Shown in pieces: positions 34,252-41,732 of a stretch of DNA of 45,418 bases; within the stretch, counting starts at the first letter, position 1, and every line of letters starts with the position of its first letter. The notes under the pieces are model-generated. The model was not told where the DNA came from and made no database searches. It worked only from the letters and a program-made list of their open reading frames with translations. This DNA is from Treponema sp. (GTDB lineage Bacteria > Spirochaetota > Spirochaetia > Treponematales > Treponemataceae). The DNA lies in assembly GCA_024682655.1 (NCBI GenBank), contig JAIKYZ010000124.1:1-45418 (forward strand), read 5' to 3'. The position numbers and the translations under genes were made by a program.

Positions 34252-35415
34252 TTAAACTTCTTTACAGGCTTTTCTTACATCTTCCATGTTAAATTCCTTT
34301 CTATTTTCCTGACTTGCAATTAGACTAGCTCTATTTAGAATACTTTCTATTTTTGCACAGGAATAGCCGTCAAATTCTTTTGCCAAAAGTTCTGGTCTAC
34401 ACTCCGGACTAAAACTTTTATTTTTGCAATAAAGTTCAACCAATTTTTTTCTTGCTTCAAAATCTGGATATGGAACAGAAAATTTAGCATCAAATCTTCC
34501 AGGCCTTATAAGGGCCGGGTCCAGGGCATGAATACTATTTGTTGCGGCTAATACTAAAACTCCATCTGTTTTTTCAAATCCATCAAGCTCATTTAATAAA
34601 GCAGTTACAATTCTTGTATTTTCAGTTTCAATCGCAGAACCAGAATAATTTCTTACAGTTCCAATTCCATCAAATTCATCAATAAAAACAATACAAGGAG
34701 CTCTTCTTCTTGCTTTTTTTAACAGAAGTTTAACTTTCATTGTGCCAATTGCCATAAACATACTTTCAAAATCAGTTGCTTTTGCGGGAATAAAATTAAT
34801 TTTTGCTTCGCCGGCCAGGGCCTTTGCAAAAAGTGTTTTTCCATTACCTGGCTGTCCTTCTAATAAAATCCCCTTTGGCATTCTAATTCCTTTTTTAGCA
34901 TATTCCTGGGGAGCCTTCATAATTTCAATTACCTGCTTCATATCTTTTTTAAGGCTGTCCATTCCAATTACATCATCAAACTTCACTCCAGTCTTATGCT
35001 GAACCTTAAAAGTATTAGGAGAAATAAATTTTCTAAAAACCACAATAAATATTGCTATAAAGATTCCGTAAAAAATCAGGTCAAAAATCAGGGAAAGAAT
35101 CTGTCCCCCGTCTTTTTCGATTTTTACCTCAACATCCTTAAGCATAAGTTTTTCCTGTAAATCTGGGGACTGAGGGTTTTGACATTTATAGATTTTTGAC
35201 TTATTTAAATCAGAAGAATCTTTAAGAGTAAAAATCAAATATTCAGGAGAAATATTAACACTGGCTATCTGATTATCCTGGTAGAGTTGATAAAATTCTG
35301 AATAAGAAAGTTCTTCCTTTTTATTAGAAAAATAATCCCAGACAAAATAAGCAAGAAGGGCCAAAATAATAAGACTTAAAAAAATTACAAACCTAGATTT
35401 CTTTTTAGTATTCAT
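34252..35415 (-). CDS. FtsH-like membrane AAA ATPase lacking the M41 protease domain
   Basis: The 387-residue protein copies the first two thirds of FtsH: membrane helix (about 8-28), periplasmic FtsH_ext-like domain (about 33-105), second helix (about 107-127), then an AAA domain with Walker A GQPGNGKT (187-194), Walker B IVFIDEFD (242-249), sensor region LAATNS and Arg finger GRFD. It stops after the AAA lid (CAKIESILNRASLIA), with no HExxH. The pore loop, MFVGVG in the full FtsH of this window, reads MFMAIG. The ORF is intact and ends in a clean stop, so it looks like a real paralogue, perhaps an unfoldase or FtsH partner. TATATT lies 6 bp before the ATG without an SD. Confidence 0.87.
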   Translation of the reverse strand: MNTKKKSRFVIFLSLIILALLAYFVWDYFSNKKEELSYSEFYQLYQDNQIASVNISPEYLIFTLKDSSDLNKSKIYKCQNPQSPDLQEKLMLKDVEVKIEKDGGQILSLIFDLIFYGIFIAIFIVVFRKFISPNTFKVQHKTGVKFDDVIGMDSLKKDMKQVIEIMKAPQEYAKKGIRMPKGILLEGQPGNGKTLFAKALAGEAKINFIPAKATDFESMFMAIGTMKVKLLLKKARRRAPCIVFIDEFDGIGTVRNYSGSAIETENTRIVTALLNELDGFEKTDGVLVLAATNSIHALDPALIRPGRFDAKFSVPYPDFEARKKLVELYCKNKSFSPECRPELLAKEFDGYSCAKIESILNRASLIASQENRKEFNMEDVRKACKEV

Positions 35416-35421
35416 AAGTTA

Positions 35422-35427
35422 AATATA
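35422..35427 (-). promoter_or_regulatory. candidate -10 box of the FtsH-like gene
   Basis: On the minus strand TATATT is followed by 6 nt and the ATG (35415). No good -35 is seen at 17 bp. It is listed because the spacing matches other candidate leaderless genes. Confidence 0.35.
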
Positions 35428-35491
35428 GCAAAATAAAGTTAAAATGGGGAAAAATAATTAAAAATCAATCTTCTGCAAAATTTTCTTCTAA

Positions 35492-35520
35492 TTGAATTAC
35501 TTCAATACTTTCGCTAAAAT
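35492..35520 (+). promoter_or_regulatory. promoter of the SulP transporter gene
   Basis: TTGAAT (35492-35497) and TAAAAT (35515-35520) are spaced by 17 bp; the ATG follows after 9 bp and no SD is visible, so the leader would be about 3 nt. Confidence 0.6.
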
Positions 35521-35529
35521 CCTATCATT

Positions 35530-37233
35530 ATGAAACCAGAACTAATAAACTCATTAAAAGGCTATTCTGCCAAAACTTTTGTAAGCGATTTAATCGCAGG
35601 TATTATTGTAGGAATTGTAGCACTTCCACTTGCTATTGCCTTTGCTATTGCATCGGGAGTTGGCCCTGCAGCAGGTATTTTTACAGCAATTGTAGCAGGC
35701 TTTTGTATTTCGGCCTTTGGAGGCAGTAAAGTTCAAATTGGAGGTCCAACCGGGGCCTTTGCTGTTATAGTTTACGGAGTTGTTGCCCAATACGGACTTA
35801 GTGGTCTTGCAACCGCAACAATTATGGCAGGTATAATCCTTATTCTTCTTGGAGTTTTTAAAATGGGAGGACTTGTAAAGTTCATTCCATATACAATTGT
35901 TACTGGCTTTACAGCAGGAATTGCAGTTACAATTGCATCCGGTCAGTTAGGAGATTTTTTTGGTCTTCATCCAGATTTTTCTACTCCAATGATGATTTTA
36001 GGAGAAGAATACAGCAAATTACCAGGAGATTTTCTTCCAAAAATGATTGCCTTTGCAAGGTCTGCTTCAAGCGTAAACTGGTATTCTTTTGCAATGGCAT
36101 CAATATGTCTGGCTTTTATTTTTATCTGGTCTAAATTTATCAAAAAGATTCCTGGAAGTATTGTAGTTATTATTTTTGCAACTCTTGCTTCAATTCTTCT
36201 TTCAAAATTTACAGATTTAAGATGCGATACTATCGGCTCTTTTGCAGATGGTTCGGCTCATTATACAATTCCTTCTATCAGGGAATTAAAACCAACCCTG
36301 CCAAGCTTTAATCTAAAGACAATCACAACTTTATTCCCAACCGCAATTTCAATCGCAGTTTTGGCCGCCATTGAATCCCTGCTTTCTGCAGTAGTTGCCG
36401 ACGGTATGATTGGAAGTAAACACGATTCAAATATGGAATTAATAGCCCAGGGAATTGCAAATATTGCTTCTCCTGTTTTTGGAGGAATCCCAGCTACAGG
36501 AGCCATTGCCAGAACCGCAACAAATATTAAAAATGGTGGAAAAAGTCCTATAGCAGGAATTATCCACGCTTTAACCTTACTTTTAATTCTTTTATTCTTT
36601 GGAAAATACGCCGCTTACATTCCAATGCCAGCCCTTGCAGCAATTCTTATTAATGTCGCCTGGAATATGGCAGGCTTCCCAGCAATAAAAGCCTTATTAA
36701 AAGGTCAAAAATCAGATATTTGTGTATTTTTAGTTACTTTCTTAATTACTGTTTTTGTAGATTTAACCGTTGCAATCGAAGTTGGTCTTGGTTTTGCTGC
36801 CTTCTTCTTTATTAAAAAGATGATTGATTTATCCGAAGTTCAGGACCAGAGAGCATCTATCACCGGTGGAATTAAAAAAGACCAGCCTGAAGAAAAATTA
36901 GATATTCCTCAGGGAACTTTTGTTTTTGAAATTGAAGGTCCACTCTTCTTTGGAACCGTAAGAAAATTCGAAATTGCCACAGAAAGAGCCCAGGCCGACT
37001 GCAAAGTTATTATTTTAAGAATGCGCAACACTCTTTATTTAGATGCAGGGGGAATCAGGGCGCTGGAACAGTGTAAAGCCGCCTGCGACAGAAAAGGAAT
37101 TACTATTGTAATTTCCGGTATCCACACCCAGCCTTACATGTTACTTGAAAAAACCGGTATGGCCGACAAATTAGGCCGCCAAAACATTTTCGACAACATA
37201 AACCAAGCCCTAGCCCGCGCCAAAGAATTATAA
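35530..37233 (+). CDS. SulP-family anion transporter with STAS domain
   Basis: The 567-residue protein has 10-14 hydrophobic helices (about 15-435) and a C-terminal cytoplasmic STAS domain (about 450-560). SulP marks include DLIAGIIVGIVALPLAIAFAIASGVGP, the QIGGPTGAFAV motif and GGIPATGAIARTATN. SulP proteins carry sulfate, bicarbonate or dicarboxylates by proton or sodium symport; the substrate is not evident from sequence. The STAS domain keeps an uninterrupted fold with RMRNTLYLDAGGIRALE, the usual phosphorylatable position being replaced around DAGG. It is monocistronic. Confidence 0.9.
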   Translation: MKPELINSLKGYSAKTFVSDLIAGIIVGIVALPLAIAFAIASGVGPAAGIFTAIVAGFCISAFGGSKVQIGGPTGAFAVIVYGVVAQYGLSGLATATIMAGIILILLGVFKMGGLVKFIPYTIVTGFTAGIAVTIASGQLGDFFGLHPDFSTPMMILGEEYSKLPGDFLPKMIAFARSASSVNWYSFAMASICLAFIFIWSKFIKKIPGSIVVIIFATLASILLSKFTDLRCDTIGSFADGSAHYTIPSIRELKPTLPSFNLKTITTLFPTAISIAVLAAIESLLSAVVADGMIGSKHDSNMELIAQGIANIASPVFGGIPATGAIARTATNIKNGGKSPIAGIIHALTLLLILLFFGKYAAYIPMPALAAILINVAWNMAGFPAIKALLKGQKSDICVFLVTFLITVFVDLTVAIEVGLGFAAFFFIKKMIDLSEVQDQRASITGGIKKDQPEEKLDIPQGTFVFEIEGPLFFGTVRKFEIATERAQADCKVIILRMRNTLYLDAGGIRALEQCKAACDRKGITIVISGIHTQPYMLLEKTGMADKLGRQNIFDNINQALARAKEL

Positions 37234-37243
37234 TTTTCTACAT

Positions 37244-37275
37244 AAAATTAGGCGCGAGCGGAAGAAGACTGCAAG
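37244..37275 (+). repeat. left half of a hairpin repeat element
   Basis: The segment AAAATTAGGC to ACTGCAAG matches the left arm of the full element at 37778-37874 apart from a 2-bp change, then diverges into another small hairpin (GTCC-TAAC-GGAC near 37306). It appears to be a decayed fourth copy. The stretch 37276-37385 otherwise shows no gene. Confidence 0.65.
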
Positions 37276-37385
37276 GATTTTTTTTATACAAACGGATTTG
37301 TTTCGTCCTAACGGACTCAACTTTTTTTTGATAGGTGTGCAGCGTTAGATGAGAGCAAATTTGTTTGTGGGTATTATGGTTGGTG

Positions 37386-37579
37386 GAAAATTAGGCGGAG
37401 CGGAAGAAGACTGCAAGTAGGTCCTGGAGGCTCTGTTTCTAACACTTACTTGACGGGATTCTTCCGCGGGAGCCTCTGCCCCATCCCTTTCTCTTCCCGC
37501 CCAAGAAAATTAAGCAGTGTTAAACAAAATCCATAAATACCTTTCTCTTTCATTTTATTAAATACCTCAGTTAATAGTT
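37386..37579. repeat. tandem hairpin repeat, unit 1 (194 bp)
   Basis: The unit consists of a hairpin part (37386-37504) and a 75-bp AT-rich tail (37505-37579) that is identical in unit 2. The hairpin pairs GCGGAAGAA with TTCTTCCGC and CAAGTA with TACTTG. The core matches unit 3 with a few changes that weaken the inner stem. Confidence 0.85.
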
Positions 37580-37777
37580 GAAAATTAGGCGGAGCGGAAG
37601 AAAACGACAAGGACATTCTAAGGGGGCGTAGCTCCCGCTGCCTGTCCTTGATCGTTTTCTGCAGCGGAAGCCCCTGCCCCGTCCCTTTCCCTTCCCGCAA
37701 AAGAAAATTAAGCAGTGTTAAACAAAATCCATAAATACCTTTCTCTTTCATTTTATTAAATACCTCAGTTAATAGTT
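37580..37777. repeat. tandem hairpin repeat, unit 2 (198 bp), exchanged core
   Basis: The left arm GAAAATTAGGCGGAGCGGAA and the 75-bp tail (37703-37777) match unit 1, but the core (about 37602-37660) is unrelated to units 1 and 3. It still folds on itself: GAAAACGA and CAAGGACA pair with TGTCCTTG and CGTTTTC. Confidence 0.85.
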
Positions 37778-37874
37778 GAAAATTAGGCGGAGCGGAAGAA
37801 GACTGCAAGTACGTCCTAGAGGCTCTGCCTCTAACACGTACTTGACGGGATTCTTCCGCGGGAGCCTAATTTTC
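37778..37874. repeat. complete 97-bp hairpin element with 11-bp terminal inverted repeats
   Basis: The element begins GAAAATTAGGC and ends GCCTAATTTTC, exact inverted repeats. Between them GCGGAAGAA/TTCTTCCGC, CAAGTACGT/ACGTACTTG and AGAGGC/GCCTCT pair in register to form one long hairpin. It carries no ORF of its own and lies 45 bp before polA. It is the intact form of the units before it. Confidence 0.88.
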
Positions 37875-37884
37875 AACATTCTTC

Positions 37885-37913
37885 TTAAATATTTATATAA
37901 AATAAGATAAAAT
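37885..37913 (+). promoter_or_regulatory. candidate promoter of polA
   Basis: TAAAAT (37908-37913) lies 6 bp before the polA ATG with TTAAAT (37885-37890) at 17 bp as a weak -35. No SD is present. AT-rich DNA makes such matches common. Confidence 0.4.
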
Positions 37914-37919
37914 GTATTT

Positions 37920-40793
37920 ATGGATTTTGATAAAAACACAGTTTATATTTTAGATAGTTATGGATTAATCTTTCGCTGCTACTTTGCCTTCATCTCCCGT
38001 CCTCTAACAAACTCAAAAGGCGAAAACGTATCTGCCCTTTTCGGCTTTTTCCGCAATATGCACTGGATTTTGGAACATTACAAGCCAGCTTATTTAATCG
38101 CCGCCATGGACAGTAAAACTAAAACTTTCCGCCACCAGGCTTATCCTCAATACAAAGCAACTAGAAATAAAACCCCAGATGACCTTCATGCCCAGATTCC
38201 ATGGATTGAAGAAGTTTTAAAAGCCCTGGGAATCCCAGTCCTTCAATGTGACGGTTACGAAGCCGACGATATTATTGCCACTGTAGCAAAAAAATGCGAA
38301 GAAGAAGGCCGTCAATGCCGTATTCTTTCAGGTGATAAAGATCTTATGCAGCTTGTTACCGAAAGTACAAAGATTTTAAAACCAGAAAGTGGAGCCAGCA
38401 CCTGGAAACTTACTGGAATAGAAGGTGTAAAAAATGAATGGGGAGTAGAACCTCTACAATTGTTAGACTTACTTTCCCTCTACGGTGACTCTGCTGACAA
38501 TATTCCTGGAGTTATGGGGGTTGGTGTAAAAACCGCTGCCAAACTTTTAAACGAATACAAAGATTTAGATGGAATCTATGCTCACATTGATCAAATCAAA
38601 GGGGCTATGCAAAAAAAATTAATAGACGGTAAAGAAAATGCTTACTTTAGTCAAAAACTTGTAAAACTTTGCGACTCTGTTCCATGTTCCGAGATTTCTG
38701 ATTTATTAAAGGCCCAACCTCTAAAACTTGATTTTTCTGCCGCCGCTCAAGTCCTCACAAAATACGAAGTTTTTAATGTTGCAAAATCTTATTCAGAACT
38801 AGGCCTAACTTCTTCAGACTCTTCAAAAGCAAAAACAGAAGTTTCAAATGATAAAAATCAAAATTCCTCAGAATTTAATCAAACTCAAATAGAAGAAAGC
38901 CTTCCAATCAAAGAAAACGACAGATCAAATTATAAGGCTATCACTAAATTAGCAGAGCTTGAAAAATATATAAGCGACTATCTTTCTATTTCCGAAAAAG
39001 AAGATAAAGTAATTGCATACGACTGCGAAACTGACGGTCTTGATACAATCACCGCAAATCTCATTGGATTTTCTTTATGTTACCAAAAAAGTCAGGCAAT
39101 TTATGTTCCAATTCAAATAAGCAATGGAGATTTATTTAATCAAACAGATTATATCAATCTAAAAGATGCCCTTTCCCAGCTTTTACGTCTTTTTTCAAAT
39201 CCAAAAGTTCATCTTCTAATGCATAATGGAAAGTTTGACCTAAAAGTATTAGCCGGCCAATTAAAAAAATACCCTGAATTATCAAAAAATCAAAAATGCC
39301 TGGAATTCTTAAAAGCAAAACTTTCAGACACAATGATTATGGCCTGGCTGCAAAATCCAGAAAGACTTGGTAAAAATGGTTATTCTCTTGAATATCTTGG
39401 AGAAACTATGCTGGGCCTTAAAGGAATTGAATTTTCTGACATTGTAAAAAAAGGACAGACATTTGCAGATCTTCCTCTGGAAACTGCTTATCCTTACGCT
39501 GCCGAAGATGCTGATTTTACCCTACAGCTTTATCAAAAATTAGTAGAAAAAGAATTCCCTAAAATCGACAAAAACAAGAGTCTTTTTGATTTTGAAATGG
39601 AAATTTTACCAATTCTTGCCCAGATGGAATTAAATGGTATTCACCTTGATACTGCAACTCTTCACGCATACAACAAGGAACTGGCAGAAGGAATTAAAAA
39701 GGCAGAAGAAAATATTTATAAAGAAGTTGGACATGAATTCAATATTGCTTCTCCTAAACAACTTCAAACTGTTCTATTTGAAGAAAGACATCTAAAACCT
39801 GGAAAAAAGACAAAAACAGGTTATTCAACTGATACTTCAGTTCTGGAAGAATTAGCTTATCTTGATCCTGTTCCAAAAATGATTCTTGAATATCGAGAAA
39901 TGTCAAAACTTCAATCTACTTATGTAGAAACTCTTCCAAAACTTGTAGATTCTCAGGGCAGAATTCACACTGACTTCGTTCAAAGTGGTACTGCAACCGG
40001 AAGACTTTCCTGCCGAGAACCAAATCTTCAGAACATTCCGGTACGCAACGAAGCCGGTAGACGTATCAGGTCAGCCTTTATTGCACCACAGGGTAAGATT
40101 TTAATTTCTGCCGATTATGCCCAAATTGAACTGGTTGTACTTGCTCACTTAAGTCAGGATAAAAATATGTGTCAGGCTTTTATCGAAGGTAAAGATGTTC
40201 ACAAGGCAACTGCAGCCTTAATTTATGGAGTTAGCCCAGAAGAAGTCAGTCCAGAAATGAGAAGAACTGCAAAAACAATCAACTTTGGGGTAATTTACGG
40301 AATGTCTGCCTTTAGATTAGCTCAAGATTTAGGAATAAGCAGAACTCAGGCAAAAGATTTTATTGATTCTTATTTTAGAACTTACTCCAGCATTCAGAAT
40401 TTCATCACAAATACAATTCAATCGGCCGAAGAAAAAGGTTATATCGAAACTATTTTCAAACGTCGCCGTCCAATTTTAAATATCAATAGCCGTAACAAAA
40501 TCGAAAAAGCCGCCGCAGAAAGAATTGCAGTTAATTCTCCAGTTCAGGGAAGTGCCGCAGATATCGTAAAAGAAGCTATGATAAAAATCTCAAAGGCCTT
40601 AGAAGAAAGTAAGAGCCCTGCAAAATTACTTTTACAGGTTCACGATGAATTGATTTTTGAATGCCCGGAAGATCCAAAGATTGTAGAGGAAACTATAAAT
40701 CTGATTAAAGATAAAATGGAAAATGCCGTAAAACTTTCGGTTCCTTTAAGAGTTTCTGTAGAAAGCGGAGATTCCTGGGGAAAATTCCACTAA
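37920..40793 (+). CDS. polA: DNA polymerase I
   Basis: The 957-residue protein has the 5'-3' exonuclease domain (about 1-290), a 3'-5' exonuclease domain (about 340-535) and the family A polymerase domain (about 560-957). The proofreading residues appear intact: DCETDGLD (DxE), HNGKFDLK and YAAEDADF (YxxxD). Polymerase motifs: A SADYAQIELVVLAHLS, B RRTAKTINFGVIYGMS, C QVHDELIFE. In motif A the Arg that normally follows IEL (Arg712 in E. coli Pol I) is Val. A Ser/Asn/Glu-rich insert (about 298-335) separates the exonuclease domains. An ATG at 37912 is out of frame. Confidence 0.95.
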   Translation: MDFDKNTVYILDSYGLIFRCYFAFISRPLTNSKGENVSALFGFFRNMHWILEHYKPAYLIAAMDSKTKTFRHQAYPQYKATRNKTPDDLHAQIPWIEEVLKALGIPVLQCDGYEADDIIATVAKKCEEEGRQCRILSGDKDLMQLVTESTKILKPESGASTWKLTGIEGVKNEWGVEPLQLLDLLSLYGDSADNIPGVMGVGVKTAAKLLNEYKDLDGIYAHIDQIKGAMQKKLIDGKENAYFSQKLVKLCDSVPCSEISDLLKAQPLKLDFSAAAQVLTKYEVFNVAKSYSELGLTSSDSSKAKTEVSNDKNQNSSEFNQTQIEESLPIKENDRSNYKAITKLAELEKYISDYLSISEKEDKVIAYDCETDGLDTITANLIGFSLCYQKSQAIYVPIQISNGDLFNQTDYINLKDALSQLLRLFSNPKVHLLMHNGKFDLKVLAGQLKKYPELSKNQKCLEFLKAKLSDTMIMAWLQNPERLGKNGYSLEYLGETMLGLKGIEFSDIVKKGQTFADLPLETAYPYAAEDADFTLQLYQKLVEKEFPKIDKNKSLFDFEMEILPILAQMELNGIHLDTATLHAYNKELAEGIKKAEENIYKEVGHEFNIASPKQLQTVLFEERHLKPGKKTKTGYSTDTSVLEELAYLDPVPKMILEYREMSKLQSTYVETLPKLVDSQGRIHTDFVQSGTATGRLSCREPNLQNIPVRNEAGRRIRSAFIAPQGKILISADYAQIELVVLAHLSQDKNMCQAFIEGKDVHKATAALIYGVSPEEVSPEMRRTAKTINFGVIYGMSAFRLAQDLGISRTQAKDFIDSYFRTYSSIQNFITNTIQSAEEKGYIETIFKRRRPILNINSRNKIEKAAAERIAVNSPVQGSAADIVKEAMIKISKALEESKSPAKLLLQVHDELIFECPEDPKIVEETINLIKDKMENAVKLSVPLRVSVESGDSWGKFH

Positions 40794-40862
40794 GCTCATT
40801 TCTTCTATATAATAATTTTATTATTAGAAATTAAAATTTAGGATTGATTAAAAAAAGGATGT

Positions 40863-40975
40863 TTAAATTGAATGGCTGAAATATCGCCATTCAATTTAAC
40901 TTAGAGTTTCTTACGAAACTCTTATATTGCGAATCAAATATCCTCGGTTGTTGAAACAACCTGCGGTATTTGATT
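40863..40975 (+). promoter_or_regulatory. three consecutive hairpins upstream of coaE
   Basis: Hairpin 1 has a perfect 14-bp stem (40863-40876 with 40886-40899). Hairpin 2 is AGAGTTTC-TTAC-GAAACTCT (40903-40922). Hairpin 3 pairs AATCAAATA (40932-40940) with TATTTGATT (40967-40975) and GGTTGT with ACAACC inside. The last ends 5 bp before the coaE SD. None has a T run, so they are not ordinary terminators; a structured leader or mRNA-processing site is possible. Confidence 0.7.
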
Positions 40976-40990
40976 TTAAAGGAGGATTTT

Positions 40991-41608
40991 TTGAAAAAGT
41001 TTAATGTAAAAGTCTTGAATAAAGAATTCTCTAAAATCAATCCAGACTTAAAAGAATTTCTCAGCCGGCCGGTAATTATCGTTTGTGGAAAAATGGCATC
41101 TGGTAAAAATTATGTTTCTTCCCTTTTAGAAAGATTTGATTATTCTTCTGTTGATGCTGATATTCTTGTTCACCAGGCAATCGAAGAAGCTAAAGATAAA
41201 ATAGTAGAAACTTTCTCTGAATATGCTGATAAAGAAGGAATCTCAATATTAGACGACCAGGGAAAAATCAAGAGGCGGGCCCTTGGAAAAATTCTTTTTG
41301 CCCACCCGGATTTACTTGCCAAACAGGAAGCAATTGTTTATCCAATAATCACTCAAAAAATAGAAGATTTTATTAAAAATCACAAAAAAACAATTATCAA
41401 CGCTACTGTTGCTTATAAAACTCCAGAGATTTTAGAAAAAGGAAATCTTATAGTTTTTGTTCAATCAAATTGTCTAAAACGATTTTTAAGAGCAAGAAAA
41501 AGGGATAAGCTTCCCTTCTCTCAAATTTTAAAACGCTTTAATTCTCAAAAAAATCTTCTTGATAATTATAAAAATTGTAAAAAAGAAATTATCCTAATCA
41601 AAAACTAA
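40991..41608 (+). CDS. coaE: dephospho-CoA kinase (CoaE-like), atypical P-loop
   Basis: CoaE phosphorylates dephospho-CoA in the last step of CoA synthesis. The 205-residue protein has the CoaE layout: P-loop near residue 35 (CGKMASGKNYVS), VDADILVH, the RRALGKILFAHPDLLAKQEAIVYPII segment, and a lid (RFLRARKRDKLPFSQILKRF). The P-loop ends GKN, not GKS or GKT, so the usual Mg-coordinating Ser/Thr is missing. TTG 40991 was chosen because GGAGG lies just upstream (40981-40985); an earlier in-frame TTG (40970) falls inside the upstream hairpin. Confidence 0.8.
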   Translation: MKKFNVKVLNKEFSKINPDLKEFLSRPVIIVCGKMASGKNYVSSLLERFDYSSVDADILVHQAIEEAKDKIVETFSEYADKEGISILDDQGKIKRRALGKILFAHPDLLAKQEAIVYPIITQKIEDFIKNHKKTIINATVAYKTPEILEKGNLIVFVQSNCLKRFLRARKRDKLPFSQILKRFNSQKNLLDNYKNCKKEIILIKN

Positions 41609-41663
41609 AAAAATCACTTTTACAAGTCAATTAGCCATATTCCACAAATATTAAAAAAAATCC

Positions 41664-41690
41664 TAAAGGAATTTTTTATAAATCCGATAA
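41664..41690 (+). promoter_or_regulatory. sigma-28 (FliA) type promoter of the SPOR gene
   Basis: TAAAGGAA (41664-41671), an 11-bp T-rich spacer and TCCGATAA (41683-41690) match the sigma-28 consensus and closely mirror the fliS promoter at 28790-28816. The start should be near 41697, leaving a 36-nt leader that contains a small hairpin (CCGAT-ATAA-ATCGG) and the SD GAGGAA. Confidence 0.8.
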
Positions 41691-41732
41691 AAAGAGTAAG
41701 GTGGCCGATATAAATCGGTAAAGAGGAAATTT

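Noticed and set aside
37446..37808. Minus-strand open frame of 120 codons across the tandem repeats
   Set aside because: It is made of two copies of the repeat tail and hairpin arms; the internal similarity simply mirrors the DNA repeat, and it has no promoter or domain of its own.
37386..37874. CRISPR array
   Set aside because: The period is 194-198 bp, the repeats are long hairpins and the AT-rich tails are identical rather than unique spacers; no cas gene is near.
37386..37874. Integron attC cassette array (integrons are known in Treponema denticola)
   Set aside because: Element ends are GAAAATTAGGC/GCCTAATTTTC, without the GTTRRRY/RYYYAAC core sites, and the intervening DNA is duplicated rather than different cassettes.
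41704..41711. Second sigma-28 -10 (GCCGATAT) upstream of the SPOR gene
   Set aside because: No TAAA box occurs at the required 11-bp spacing; the upstream pair at 41664-41690 is exact.
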